Numbered from the stretch's first letter, positions 34,074 to 42,925 are shown. The stretch: 64,000 nucleotides of DNA from Clostridia bacterium (GCA_910574835.1 CAJTDE010000006.1:62001-126000), one strand, 5' to 3'. The notes: generated from the sequence alone by a model not told the origin. Translations and numbers: made by a program.

Positions 34074-34640
34074 ATGATTTACAACGTGGAAGATTTGAAA
34101 AAAGCTTACAACGCAGGACAAAAGATGAAATTTCTGTTTTTCTGGAAGCCCACGCCGGCAGCGGACGGACATATCTGCGAGTCCTGCCTGGGCCAGTGGT
34201 GGGAGAGCCGGTTTGAGGCGGACGGCGTGGAGTATACGTATGCGGAGCAGTATATGATGGCGGAAAAAGCCAGAATGTTCGGTGATAAGGAAATGCTTGC
34301 AAAGATTATGGAAGCATCCCACCCAAAGGAGATGAAAGCCTATGGCCGGGCCGTAAGAGGCTTTGACAAGGCAGCCTGGGACAATGCCTGCTATGAGATT
34401 GTGAAAAAGGGCAATCTGGCCAAATTTACCCAGAATCCGGAGCTGCTTGCGTTTCTCTTTACAACCGGAAACCGCATCTTGGTGGAAGCAAGCCCTATGG
34501 ATCGGATATGGGGAATCGGTATGGGAAAAAATAATCCGGATGCTGAAAACCCTTTGAAATGGAGGGGAAGAAATCTGCTGGGCTTTGCACTGACAGAGGT
34601 GCGGACGCAGCTTCTTAAGGAAAGGGGAGAGGCAAAATGA
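34074..34640 (+). CDS. NADAR-family N-glycosidase
   Basis: The 188-residue protein matches the NADAR (YbiA-like) family: FLFFWKP near the N-terminus, GQWWESRFEADGVEYTYAEQ then YMMAEKARMFGD, and the end LKWRGRNLLGFALTEVR. NADAR enzymes cleave N-glycosidic bonds next to ribose-5-phosphate or ADP-ribose; some remove ADP-ribose from guanine in DNA or nucleotides, others process riboflavin-pathway intermediates. Overlap of 4 bases with a Nudix gene and a PARG-like gene further on favour the ADP-ribose role. The leader has an E-like core (34041-34063). Confidence 0.9.
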   Translation: MIYNVEDLKKAYNAGQKMKFLFFWKPTPAADGHICESCLGQWWESRFEADGVEYTYAEQYMMAEKARMFGDKEMLAKIMEASHPKEMKAYGRAVRGFDKAAWDNACYEIVKKGNLAKFTQNPELLAFLFTTGNRILVEASPMDRIWGIGMGKNNPDAENPLKWRGRNLLGFALTEVRTQLLKERGEAK

Positions 34641-35497
34641 GAACGGAACAGGTGAAAAACAAAGATCACAACGGTCTGACCGAGGAAGAATTTTTGGCGG
34701 CCTATGAGCCGGGAGATTATGAAAGGCCCTCCGTGGCAACGGATATGGTGATTTTTACCGTGACTGACGCGGAGGAAGAGAACTACCGCAAGCTGGCCAG
34801 GAAGGAACTTCGTATTCTGCTTATCAAACGGGGCGCTCACCCGTATCTTGATTCCTGGGCCTTACCCGGCGGCTTTGTGCGTCCCACGGAGACAACCGAG
34901 GAGGCGGCCGCCCGGGAGCTGCGGGAAGAGACGGGCGTGGATAAGGTTTATTTGGAGCAGCTTTACACGTTCAGCGAGCCGGGGAGAGATCCCAGGACGT
35001 GGGTTATGAGCTGTTCCTACATGGCTCTTATTGACAGCAGCAGAGTTCATATAGAGGCCGGGGACGATGCGGCTTGGGCAGCCTGGTTTCAGGCATCCTT
35101 TTGCATGGTGGAGCAGGCGGAGCAAAAGGAGGTGTGGGAGCTGACGCTTTCCCATGAGGAAGCTGTCCTTAGGGCGGTTTTGGAGAAAGAGAAGGGCCGC
35201 TCCTTTACGGAGAGTAAGATTTTGGATTCCGGCGGCCTGGCATTTGACCATGCGCGCATACTAGCCTGCGGATACGAGAGGCTTCGGGGAAAGTTAAGCT
35301 ATACGGATCTGGCCCTTCATCTGATGCCGGAGTATTTTACCCTTACGCAGCTGCAGCAGGTGTATGAGGTAGTTCTGGACAGAGAATTTCCGGCAGCGGC
35401 ATTTCGCAGAAAGGCGGCGCCTATGGTGAAGGAGACGGAAAGCTATACGGAAAATGAGGGACACCGGCCCTCCAGACTGTATCGGAAGAATCTATAA
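34637..35497 (+). CDS. NrtR-like Nudix protein with C-terminal winged helix
   Basis: The 286-residue protein has a complete Nudix box, GGFVRPTETTEEAAARELRE then ETGV (Gx5Ex7REUxEExGU satisfied), so hydrolase activity on an ADP-ribose-like substrate is possible. The C-terminal winged-helix part (LRGKLSYTDLALHLMPEYFT then LTQLQQVYEVVLD) is typical of NrtR, a regulator of NAD synthesis genes that binds ADP-ribose. It may be a regulator, an enzyme or both. It overlaps the NADAR gene by 4 bases and lies 32 bases before the PARG-like gene. Confidence 0.9.
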   Translation: MRTEQVKNKDHNGLTEEEFLAAYEPGDYERPSVATDMVIFTVTDAEEENYRKLARKELRILLIKRGAHPYLDSWALPGGFVRPTETTEEAAARELREETGVDKVYLEQLYTFSEPGRDPRTWVMSCSYMALIDSSRVHIEAGDDAAWAAWFQASFCMVEQAEQKEVWELTLSHEEAVLRAVLEKEKGRSFTESKILDSGGLAFDHARILACGYERLRGKLSYTDLALHLMPEYFTLTQLQQVYEVVLDREFPAAAFRRKAAPMVKETESYTENEGHRPSRLYRKNL

Positions 35498-35529
35498 AAA
35501 ACAGTGGAAATGGAACAGAGGAATTATAA

Positions 35530-36405
35530 ATGGATCGAAAAGCAATAGCAAGAGAAACAATGAAGATTATGGAGCAGGGATATTATGTACTTCCGGCAGA
35601 GCAGGGGAGAGGAAAAGCCAAGAGGGCAGGAGAAAATCAGAAGCCGGAAGCGGAGCGGATTTCTGTAAAGGAAGCAATGGAGCGGTCCGTTCGCCGCAGT
35701 ATCCTGCTTTCCCCGGATCAGGGAACGGAGATCCTTGAAAAATACAAAACCTCCAATCCCTGCAATCAGCCCGAAACAAGAGTTGAAAACATATCTACCG
35801 TAGAAGCCATTCACATTCTAAGCAGGGAGAGAAAGACGGACATAGGCGTTCTGAACTTTGCCAGTGCCAAAAATCCGGGCGGGGGATTTTTAAACGGAGC
35901 TATGGCCCAGGAGGAAAGCCTGGCGGCCTCCGGCGTCCTTTATCCCACGCTGACCGCCCATGAAACCTACTACCGGGAGAACCGGGCCAACCCTTCTATG
36001 ATGTACCTGGATTATGGAATCTATTCTCCTGACGTGCTTTTTTTCCGGGACGGAGGCTTTCGCCTGACCGGCGCGCCGGTTAAGGCGTCCGTTCTGACCC
36101 TGCCTGCGGTCAACATGGGGCAGGTGCTTTTAAAGGGAGAAAATGCGGAGGAGGCCGGACGCATTATGCGCCGGAGAATGAAGCTTGCTTTGGGGATATT
36201 TGCCGAACAGGGGGCGAAGCATCTTATTTTGGGAGCCTACGGCTGCGGCGTGTTCCGAAATAATCCAAGGGAGATTGCCGTTTGGTGGAAGGAGCTTATG
36301 GAGGAAGGAATGGGAGTAAATTTTGCCTCCGTATTCCATGCGGTTTTGGACCGCTCCAGGGGGCAGGAGTGCATTAAGGCGTTCGAAGCGGTATTTCCCG
36401 GTTAA
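35530..36405 (+). CDS. Bacterial-type poly(ADP-ribose) glycohydrolase (TIGR02452, macrodomain fold)
   Basis: The 291-residue protein shows the PARG signature: NPGGGFLNGAMAQEESLAAS (GGG followed by QEE) and the macrodomain end HLILGAYGCGVFRNNP. Bacterial-type PARGs remove ADP-ribose from proteins or free polymers. In this operon it would release or recycle ADP-ribose that the Nudix and NADAR proteins also act on. AGAGGAATTATAA precedes the ATG. No ADP-ribosyltransferase is visible in the window. Confidence 0.92.
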   Translation: MDRKAIARETMKIMEQGYYVLPAEQGRGKAKRAGENQKPEAERISVKEAMERSVRRSILLSPDQGTEILEKYKTSNPCNQPETRVENISTVEAIHILSRERKTDIGVLNFASAKNPGGGFLNGAMAQEESLAASGVLYPTLTAHETYYRENRANPSMMYLDYGIYSPDVLFFRDGGFRLTGAPVKASVLTLPAVNMGQVLLKGENAEEAGRIMRRRMKLALGIFAEQGAKHLILGAYGCGVFRNNPREIAVWWKELMEEGMGVNFASVFHAVLDRSRGQECIKAFEAVFPG

Positions 36406-36481
36406 ATTGACAGTACTATTGTTCGCTCCGTGATCAGAGACTTGACAGTAACAATTGTGGTGAACAATTGTATAGTTAGTA

Positions 36482-36510
36482 TTGAACTCTTTCGTGAAAA
36501 GTGGTATATT
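36482..36510 (+). promoter_or_regulatory. Promoter of the DUF4234/DUF2752 pair
   Basis: TTGAAC (36482-36487), 17-base spacer, TATATT (36505-36510). Two copies of the palindrome ACAATTGT (36451-36458 and 36464-36471) lie upstream, 13 bases apart, and could bind a regulator. Confidence 0.55.
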
Positions 36511-36557
36511 TAATTGGCCAGAAAAATTTACTGTTTAAACACGAAGGAGGAATTGTT

Positions 36558-36902
36558 ATGAGGACAGTACAGGAGAGAAACATTGCCGTATGCATCATTC
36601 TGTCACTGGTTACCTGTGGTCTCTACAGCCTATATTGGTTTGTATGCATGACAGATGACACCAATGCGGCAGCAGGGGAGGCCGGAACATCCGGCGTGAT
36701 GTCCCTGGTGCTTACCCTTATTACCTGTGGAATTTATGGTTTTTACTGGGCATATAAGCGCGGCGAGCTGCTGGATAAGGCAAAGATGAACAGAGGACTT
36801 CCGGCTTCCAACGGAGGCGTACTCTATCTGATTCTCTATATCTTTGGCGGAATCATTGCCTATGCATTGATTCAGAACGAGCTGAATAAGCTGGCTAACT
36901 AA
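36558..36902 (+). CDS. DUF4234-family membrane protein
   Basis: The 114-residue protein has three membrane segments and a repeated motif: SLVTCGLYSLYWFVCMTDD and LTLITCGIYGFYWAYKRGE, the DUF4234 hallmark. Function unknown. AAGGAGG precedes the ATG at 36558. It lies 1 base before a DUF2752 gene, and both are probably made together. Confidence 0.88.
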   Translation: MRTVQERNIAVCIILSLVTCGLYSLYWFVCMTDDTNAAAGEAGTSGVMSLVLTLITCGIYGFYWAYKRGELLDKAKMNRGLPASNGGVLYLILYIFGGIIAYALIQNELNKLAN

Positions 36903-36903
36903 G

Positions 36904-37269
36904 ATGATAGATCACAGACGGCTTGGAAAAGTGGGACTGGCAGCTTTTATTCTGGTCGGCTACTATGGATTTGTCAGATATACCGGAACGGGCATTCCCT
37001 GCCTGTTCCGGTTTGCTTTTCATCTGAAATGCCCGGGATGCGGCATTACCCATATGCTTCTGGCTTTAGGGAGAGGAGATTTTCGGGGAGCCTTTTACAG
37101 CCATCCGGTTCTTTTTTGTTTTTTGCCCTTTCTGGGATGGATTTTGGCAAAATATCTGGCAAACTATTTACTTTCCAGGAAAACGGTTTTGAAAAAATGG
37201 GAATCTGCCGGGCTGGCAGCGCTTTTGGCAGCCTTGGTTCTTTTTGGAATCCTTCGCAACATTTTGTAA
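36904..37269 (+). CDS. DUF2752-family membrane protein
   Basis: The 121-residue protein has the DUF2752 signature CPGCGITHM (about 41-49) and three to four helices. Function unknown; DUF2752 and DUF4234 genes are often adjacent. The Cys pair CPGC could bind metal or be redox-active. Confidence 0.88.
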   Translation: MIDHRRLGKVGLAAFILVGYYGFVRYTGTGIPCLFRFAFHLKCPGCGITHMLLALGRGDFRGAFYSHPVLFCFLPFLGWILAKYLANYLLSRKTVLKKWESAGLAALLAALVLFGILRNIL

Positions 37270-37393
37270 GGCGAAGATGCGGTATCCTTTTTGCGCCATT
37301 ACCGTATCGGCTCCGCGCCAGTCAGCAGAATAATTGGCGTGGATATGAAAAATACCCGTATACCATAAAATTTCATGATTCAGAAAAAAGTGC

Positions 37394-37422
37394 TTGCAAA
37401 CAAATGAAAAATGTGGTAAATT
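37394..37422 (+). promoter_or_regulatory. Promoter of the feo operon
   Basis: TTGCAA (37394-37399), 17-base spacer, TAAATT (37417-37422) with a TGG extension. Transcription would start near 37429, directly in front of the palindrome at 37432. Confidence 0.6.
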
Positions 37423-37431
37423 ACAGAATGT

Positions 37432-37480
37432 AGTTAGCGAAAGCTAACTTTTATAAAAAACGTTAGTTAGTATATGCTAA
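37432..37480 (+). promoter_or_regulatory. DtxR/IdeR-like iron operators of the feo operon
   Basis: AGTTAGC-GAAA-GCTAACT (37432-37449) is a perfect inverted repeat, followed by TTAG-TATATG-CTAA (37467-37480). The TTAG/CTAA half-sites resemble DtxR-family iron-repressor boxes more than Fur boxes. Confidence 0.6.
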
Positions 37481-37500
37481 TTTAAGAGAGGAGAGATTAT

Positions 37501-37779
37501 ATGAGTGTCGTAATTATCGGAGGTCATGATCGGATGGTTCGCCAATATCAGGATATCTGCAAGTCCTACCGCTGTAAAGCAAAGATATTTACTCAAATGT
37601 CAGGAGATTTAAAAAAGCAAATCGGCCAGCCGGATCTCTGCGTTCTCTTTACCAACACAGTTTCCCATAAAATGGCAAAATGTGCCGTAGAGGAAGCAAA
37701 AAGAAACAATACCCCGGTAGTGAGATGTCACACAAGCAGTAAGGCGGCTCTGGAAGAAATTCTTGCAGGCTGCTGCTGA
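37501..37779 (+). CDS. DUF2325-domain protein
   Basis: The 92-residue Rossmann-like protein starts MSVVIIGGHDRMVRQYQDIC and has the DUF2325 segment CVLFTNTVSHKMAKCAVEEA with a Cys-Cys end. DUF2325 proteins are found beside Feo genes and other metal-related loci and may sense metal or redox state. It is first in the feo operon, 26 bases before the first feoA. Confidence 0.88.
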   Translation: MSVVIIGGHDRMVRQYQDICKSYRCKAKIFTQMSGDLKKQIGQPDLCVLFTNTVSHKMAKCAVEEAKRNNTPVVRCHTSSKAALEEILAGCC

Positions 37780-37805
37780 GAAATAAATGAACGGGGAAAG
37801 GAGCG

Positions 37806-38024
37806 ATGAAAATGGCATTGGCAATGATGGAGATTGGAGAAACAAGAGAGATCAAATCGTTTCACGGAAAAGAGGAAGTGAAGCGCCGCCTGCAGGATCT
37901 TGGATTTGTAAAGGGCGAATATGTTCAGGTTATAGGCGAGAACCCCAGCGGTCTTATCTTACTGGTCAAGGGTGTCCGCATAGCGTTGAACCGCGGTCTG
38001 GCTTCTCAGATTATAGTTGCATAG
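37806..38024 (+). CDS. feoA: Ferrous iron transport protein FeoA (first copy)
   Basis: The 72-residue SH3-like protein has the FeoA segment VKRRLQDLGFVKGEYVQVIG. FeoA supports FeoB-dependent Fe(II) uptake. Two non-identical FeoA proteins in one operon are common in Clostridia. Confidence 0.93.
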   Translation: MKMALAMMEIGETREIKSFHGKEEVKRRLQDLGFVKGEYVQVIGENPSGLILLVKGVRIALNRGLASQIIVA

Positions 38025-38063
38025 GGCGGTAAAATGAATAAAATCAGAGAGTGAGGAAAACAC

Positions 38064-38285
38064 ATGACATTAAAAGAAATGAAACCCGGTCAGTCCGGTC
38101 AGGTATTATCTATCGGGGAGAGCGGCCCCTTAAAGCGCAGGATCATGGATATGGGGATAACCCCGGGAGTAGCCGTAAAGGTTATTAAAATGGCTCCTTT
38201 GGGCGATCCCATAGAAATCAATGTGCGCGGCTACGAGCTGAGCCTGCGGAAAGAGGAAGCTGCCCGGATAGAAGTTCAGGTATAA
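38064..38285 (+). CDS. feoA: Ferrous iron transport protein FeoA (second copy)
   Basis: The 73-residue SH3-like protein has LKRRIMDMGITPGVAVKVIK and a C-terminal ELSLRKEEAARIEV. It is diverged from the first FeoA, so the two may take different places in the complex. It lies 117 bases before feoB, and the gap contains a further palindrome. Confidence 0.93.
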   Translation: MTLKEMKPGQSGQVLSIGESGPLKRRIMDMGITPGVAVKVIKMAPLGDPIEINVRGYELSLRKEEAARIEVQV

Positions 38286-38335
38286 TCAAAGGGATATGCA
38301 TGAATGATACTTGAAAAGGATATTTTTTTAAAACG

Positions 38336-38355
38336 GAGTTAGTTAATTATAACTC
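38336..38355 (+). promoter_or_regulatory. Palindrome upstream of feoB
   Basis: GAGTTA-N8-TAACTC, a second candidate operator (or internal promoter control) 48 bases before the feoB start. Confidence 0.5.
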
Positions 38356-38402
38356 AAAAAATCAGAGTATAAAATCATCAAAATCCAGTGGAGGAGTAAA
38401 AA

Positions 38403-40595
38403 ATGTCATACACCATAGCGCTTGCCGGCAATCCAAACTGCGGCAAAACCACCTTATTCAACGAATTAACCGGCTCCCGGCAAAGGGTAGGAAACTGGCC
38501 GGGCGTAACCGTAGACAAGAAAGAGGGCATATGCAAAAAGGATAAAGAGCTTCACATCACGGACCTTCCCGGCACTTATTCCCTGTCTCCTTATTCTGCG
38601 GAGGAGATTATCGCCAGGGACTATCTTGTAAAGGAAAAGCCTGATGCGGTTATCGACATTGTGGACGGAACCAGCATCGAGCGAAATCTGTACTTGACCC
38701 TGCAGATCCTGGAAACGGGCGTTCCCACCGTCATTGCTCTTAATATGATGGACGAGGTTGAAGCAAGGGGGGACGAGATCAAGGCGGAAAAGCTCTCCCG
38801 GATATTAGATGTTCCGGTTGTTCCCATTACAGCGCGCAGCGGTAAAGGCATAGGAGAGCTGCTCGCTCAGGCAGCAGAGACGGCCAGAGGAAAGAAGACG
38901 CCTCAAAAGCTGCTTGTTTTCGATGAGAAGCTCCAAAGAGTTATAGACGAAGTAGAAAAGGAGCTGGAGTCTTCCGGAGAATCCGACAGTGCGTGGAAGG
39001 CGGTCAAGCTTTTGGAAAATGATGAAAACATAGCCGCAGGTATTTCGGAGGAATTGAAAAACCGGATACGGAAAATCATAGGAAAGGCATACGGCTCCAA
39101 TGAAGATCCGGAAGCAATCATAGCCGATCAGCGTTACCGGTACATAGCAAAGGTGGTAAAGGATACCGTTAAAAAATCTGCCGCCGGCCACATAGAAACG
39201 AAATCAGATAAACTGGATAAAATTCTAACCAACCGAATCCTGGCTCTGCCTGTTTTTGCGTGTATTATGTATCTTTTGTTTGCCTGCACCAACAGTGAGA
39301 ATTTTCTTTTTCTGGGAATACCAAGTCCCGGCATCTGGCTTGCGGGCCTGGTAGAATCCGTATGGGGCGGTTTGACCGGAGTGATCGAAGGTCTGCTTGG
39401 CAATGCGTCCCCCTGGGTATATTCTCTGGTGATTGACGGCATTATGGCGGGACTTGGTTCAATCCTCGGCTTTATTCCGCTGGTACTGGTGCTGTATCTT
39501 TTGATTTCTTTTCTGGAGGACTGCGGCTACATGGCGCGGATTGCCTTTGTGCTGGACCGCATTTTTCGCCGCTTCGGGTTGTCTGGGCGCTCCTTTATTC
39601 CTCTGCTTCAGGGCTTTGGATGCAGCGTTCCGGCGGTGATGGCCACCCGGACGCTGGAATCTGAGAAGGATCGGAAGATTACTGCGATTCTGGCGGGCTT
39701 TATGCCCTGCGGTGCAAAGCTGCCTATTTTTGCGCTGTTTGTTTCAACGCTGTTTGCGGACAGTAATCAGACTCTGGTGACCTATTCCGTTTATATTTTC
39801 AGTATTGTGACGGCAATCCTGGTGTCTCTGCTCCTGAATAAGTTTGTCTACAAGGACGGGGCATCCAACTTTATTATGGAGCTTCCCCAGTACCGTGTTC
39901 CCACATTAAAGAGCGTGTTCATTCATGGCTGGGAAAAAGTAAAGGGGTTTGCGGTGAAGGCCGGAACGGTGATTTTTGTTTCTACGGTTCTTATCTGGTT
40001 TTTGTCGGGATTTAATCTTGATTCTTTTAACGGGAAAAATGCGGCTGAAAATGAAGACGGCAGTATTATGTGTGAGATGAATGACAGCTTTATGGCCTCT
40101 GTCGGAAATGTGATTGCTCCTGTTTTTAAGCCGCTGGGCTTTGGAGAGTGGCGTCCGGCCGTGGGTGTGGTAACAGGATGGATTGCCAAGGAAAATGTGG
40201 TTGTTACTTTTGCGCAGCTCTATGAGGAGGATGTGACGGAGGAATATCTGGAGGAATATTTTTCACGGTTTACTTCGGAGGAGCTGGAGGAGCTTGGCTT
40301 CGAGGGCGGCGCGTATGATTCTGAGGCGGCCGGAGATATTTATTCGGAGAGCGTACTCTTTGAGGGCGGCGATGAAAATGCGCTTCCTCATATGAAGGAT
40401 GATATTAAGACAAAGGCTGCAGCCTATGCTTATATGGTGTTTAACCTGCTGTGTATGCCCTGCTTTGCGGCAGTGGGCGCTATGAAGCGGGAGCTTAAGA
40501 CCTGGAAGGAAACGGGGAAGGCCGTGGGGATTCAGATGGCGACGGCTTATGCGGCGGCCCTTTTGGTAAATGTTGTGGGCGGATTGTTTTTGTAG
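38403..40595 (+). CDS. feoB: Ferrous iron transporter FeoB
   Basis: The 730-residue protein has an N-terminal G domain with G1 GNPNCGKTT (residues 9-17), G3 DLPGTYSLSPYS and G4 NMMD, a helical middle domain, and a membrane domain with the two gate motifs RSFIPLLQGFGCSVPAVMAT and GFMPCGAKLPIFALF. GTP binding drives Fe(II) uptake. It belongs to the operon started by DUF2325 and FeoA, presumably induced by iron limitation. GGAGG precedes the ATG. Confidence 0.97.
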   Translation: MSYTIALAGNPNCGKTTLFNELTGSRQRVGNWPGVTVDKKEGICKKDKELHITDLPGTYSLSPYSAEEIIARDYLVKEKPDAVIDIVDGTSIERNLYLTLQILETGVPTVIALNMMDEVEARGDEIKAEKLSRILDVPVVPITARSGKGIGELLAQAAETARGKKTPQKLLVFDEKLQRVIDEVEKELESSGESDSAWKAVKLLENDENIAAGISEELKNRIRKIIGKAYGSNEDPEAIIADQRYRYIAKVVKDTVKKSAAGHIETKSDKLDKILTNRILALPVFACIMYLLFACTNSENFLFLGIPSPGIWLAGLVESVWGGLTGVIEGLLGNASPWVYSLVIDGIMAGLGSILGFIPLVLVLYLLISFLEDCGYMARIAFVLDRIFRRFGLSGRSFIPLLQGFGCSVPAVMATRTLESEKDRKITAILAGFMPCGAKLPIFALFVSTLFADSNQTLVTYSVYIFSIVTAILVSLLLNKFVYKDGASNFIMELPQYRVPTLKSVFIHGWEKVKGFAVKAGTVIFVSTVLIWFLSGFNLDSFNGKNAAENEDGSIMCEMNDSFMASVGNVIAPVFKPLGFGEWRPAVGVVTGWIAKENVVVTFAQLYEEDVTEEYLEEYFSRFTSEELEELGFEGGAYDSEAAGDIYSESVLFEGGDENALPHMKDDIKTKAAAYAYMVFNLLCMPCFAAVGAMKRELKTWKETGKAVGIQMATAYAAALLVNVVGGLFL

Positions 40596-40643
40596 GAATT
40601 GTATTGTAAAATGAGAGGAAAGAGGAAAGGAGGGTGATGCTGA

Positions 40644-40802
40644 ATGGCGGATGCGATTGTGATTCTGATTATCGGCGTTTGCCTTTTGGGGAGTGTCGGA
40701 TATATGGTTTGGAATAAGAAGAGAGGAGGGAGCTCCTGCGGCTGCGGGTGCTCCGGGTGCGGCTGCAGTTCTTCCTGCCGTGGGAAAAAAGAGGATGGCT
40801 GA
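40644..40802 (+). CDS. FeoB-associated Cys-rich membrane peptide
   Basis: The 52-residue peptide begins MADAIVILIIGVCLLGSVGY, a single membrane helix, then a basic stretch and a Cys-rich tail (SSCGCGCSGCGCSSSC). It matches the FeoB-associated Cys-rich family that often follows feoB and may dock or gate iron at the transporter exit. AAGGAGGGTGA precedes the ATG. Confidence 0.9.
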   Translation: MADAIVILIIGVCLLGSVGYMVWNKKRGGSSCGCGCSGCGCSSSCRGKKEDG

Positions 40803-40933
40803 GTTCTTTTAGAGACTATTTCCAGATTCGTTCGGTATAATCGTATCTTGTTGGGCAAAGTCCAACATCGCCAAGGGGCATTGCCATACCTATAGCAGTA
40901 TAGAAATTATACGACGAAAATGGAGGAAGTTAT

Positions 40934-41395
40934 ATGAAAAACAATAAGAAAAACCCAATTGAAAGAATGATCCTTCTATTCAGCGCTGTTTGTATCCTAA
41001 GTCTGGCCGTAGCCGGATGCGGAGGGAAGCCGGCCTGGACGGTTTTAGATCCGGATGCGGCTGAGGCTATTGACGCAGATTTTAGGGGAAAGGTGCGGAA
41101 GCTGGAGGAAGGAGAGCTTTATGTGGCCAAATGCGAGGTGAAGGTCCGGGAGGACGGCTCGATTGAAAGCAACAGTCCTTCCTCTAAGGTGCCTCTTAAG
41201 GATTCGGATCTGATACCCGTTATTTATACGGAGGATACAAAGTTCTATGTGCGGAATATATCCGACGACGGAGGGGAGGGGCAGGATACGGAAGGGAGCT
41301 TTGACAATCTGGAGCTGCATATGATCGTGGATATGAAGGGAGAATTTGGAAACGACGGGTTTCATCCGTCAGAAATTCGGATGCTGAAGTTTTAA
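40934..41395 (+). CDS. Small lipoprotein of unknown function
   Basis: The 153-residue protein begins with a signal peptide and lipobox LAVAGC (Cys29), followed by an acidic domain (WTVLDPDAAEAIDADFRGKV and a mixed beta pattern up to EIRMLKF). No family recognised. TGGAGGAAG precedes the ATG. It is probably an independent gene, although the feo operon ends only 131 bases upstream. Confidence 0.75.
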   Translation: MKNNKKNPIERMILLFSAVCILSLAVAGCGGKPAWTVLDPDAAEAIDADFRGKVRKLEEGELYVAKCEVKVREDGSIESNSPSSKVPLKDSDLIPVIYTEDTKFYVRNISDDGGEGQDTEGSFDNLELHMIVDMKGEFGNDGFHPSEIRMLKF

Positions 41396-41490
41396 AAGTT
41401 ATTAAATGCGGCTAAGCTTCATTGCATTTTTGCCAAAATTGCAGCAGAGAGGTATCAATCAATCTGCGGAAGAGGCAGTTTGCAATATCA

Positions 41491-41519
41491 TTGGGTAATC
41501 GACTGTGACCTGTTATAAA
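41491..41519 (+). promoter_or_regulatory. Promoter of the second dac gene
   Basis: TTGGGT (41491-41496), 17-base spacer, TATAAA (41514-41519) with TG one base before it. Confidence 0.5.
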
Positions 41520-41573
41520 TACCGCCCTGGAAGAATACAATAAAAGGAAACAAAGTACAGGTTGGGTTTGCCC

Positions 41574-42806
41574 GTGAAGAAATTATATTCCATTCTGCTG
41601 TTCCTTGGATTCATTCTCTGCCTTTCCATAAATGTCTATGGACAGGATACCGAAAAGCCGGAAGGACAAACAGAGATTCCCTCCGAACTAAGACAACTAT
41701 ACGCCCAGTCGGCCGTATTGATGGATGCCGACTCCGGGCGTGTTTTATTTGAAAAAAACGGTTATGAGCAAAAGCCTATGGCAAGCACTACCAAGATTAT
41801 GACGCTTATCGTTACTCTGGAAAATGCTAACCTGGACGAGATTGTTACCGTATCTCAGTATGCGGCAGGTATGCCTGATGTTCAATTGGGCATCCGAAAG
41901 GATGAGCAGTACCGCCTGGGAGATCTCCTGTATTCTCTTATGCTGGAATCCCACAATGATTCTGCCGTTGCCATTGCGGAGCATGTGGGCGGCTCCGTAG
42001 AGGGCTTTGCCGAAATGATGAACGCCAAAGCCCGTGATATCGGCTGTTTCAATACTTATTACATAACGCCGAACGGCCTTGACGCTACGGATGAAGATGG
42101 AACTCATTCCACCACGGCAGCCGACCTGGCCCGGACGATGCGCTACTGCATCACCCAGTCCCCCAAACGGGAGGAATTTCTCACAATTACCCGAACGTCA
42201 TCCTACAGCTTTGGAGATACGGAAGGTTTAAGAAGCTTTACCGTAGGCAATAAAAATGCCTTTCTTACGATGATGGAGGGCGCCCTCTCAGGAAAAACCG
42301 GTTTCACGAACAATGCCGGCTACTGTTATGTCGGAGCCTTAAAGAGGGAGGAACGCACTTTTATTGTAGCCCTTCTGGGCTGCGGCTGGCCCAATAACCG
42401 CAGCTATAAGTGGAGCGATACGAGAAAGCTTATGAGTTACGGTCTGGAACATTACGAGTACCGGGATATCTGGGAGGAACCGAGCTTGGGAGTTCTCCCC
42501 GTAAAAGGCGGAATCCCTGAGAGCGGAAATCTGGAAGAGCAATCTTATACCCATATCGCCCTGGCTCCCGGTTCCGAAGCCAGCCACCGAAAGCTTCTTC
42601 TTTCCGAACAGGAACAGATTACGATAGAATCCAATCTTCCGGATGCTCTGACAGCTCCGGTAGAGCCAGGAACTATCATAGGCAGTATCCGTTATTATTT
42701 AAATCATGAGATTGTAGAGATCTATCCTATTATAGCAGAAGAACGCGTGGATGCGGTGTCACTGCCTTGGTGCATAAGGCGAATAACAACTGGCTACTTG
42801 TTATAA
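41574..42806 (+). CDS. D-alanyl-D-alanine carboxypeptidase (second copy)
   Basis: The 410-residue protein has a signal peptide starting VKKLYSILLFLGF, SxxK in PMASTTKIM (about 69), SHN in LMLESHNDSAVAIAEHVG and KTG in GALSGKTGFTNNAGYC. It is shorter than the dac product at 20895 and lacks its acidic spacer, so the two are not recent duplicates. The start is uncertain: GTG at 41574 is taken since it begins the usual basic signal-peptide head; TTG at 41562 is the alternative. Neither has a strong ribosome binding site. Confidence 0.9.
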   Translation: MKKLYSILLFLGFILCLSINVYGQDTEKPEGQTEIPSELRQLYAQSAVLMDADSGRVLFEKNGYEQKPMASTTKIMTLIVTLENANLDEIVTVSQYAAGMPDVQLGIRKDEQYRLGDLLYSLMLESHNDSAVAIAEHVGGSVEGFAEMMNAKARDIGCFNTYYITPNGLDATDEDGTHSTTAADLARTMRYCITQSPKREEFLTITRTSSYSFGDTEGLRSFTVGNKNAFLTMMEGALSGKTGFTNNAGYCYVGALKREERTFIVALLGCGWPNNRSYKWSDTRKLMSYGLEHYEYRDIWEEPSLGVLPVKGGIPESGNLEEQSYTHIALAPGSEASHRKLLLSEQEQITIESNLPDALTAPVEPGTIIGSIRYYLNHEIVEIYPIIAEERVDAVSLPWCIRRITTGYLL

Positions 42807-42925
42807 CTTTACGTCTGCCTGTTCATGGGACGCCCAAAGAGTATGTTTTTTTAGAAATGTGGCATCACTAAAAGAAAAGGGATATTCTGAAACGAATATT
42901 ATTAACAAATCGAGGAAAAAGATAC

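Noticed and set aside
40850-40880. Small hairpin GTTGG...CCAAC after the FeoB-associated peptide
   Set aside because: Short stem with no T run; not distinguishable from chance.
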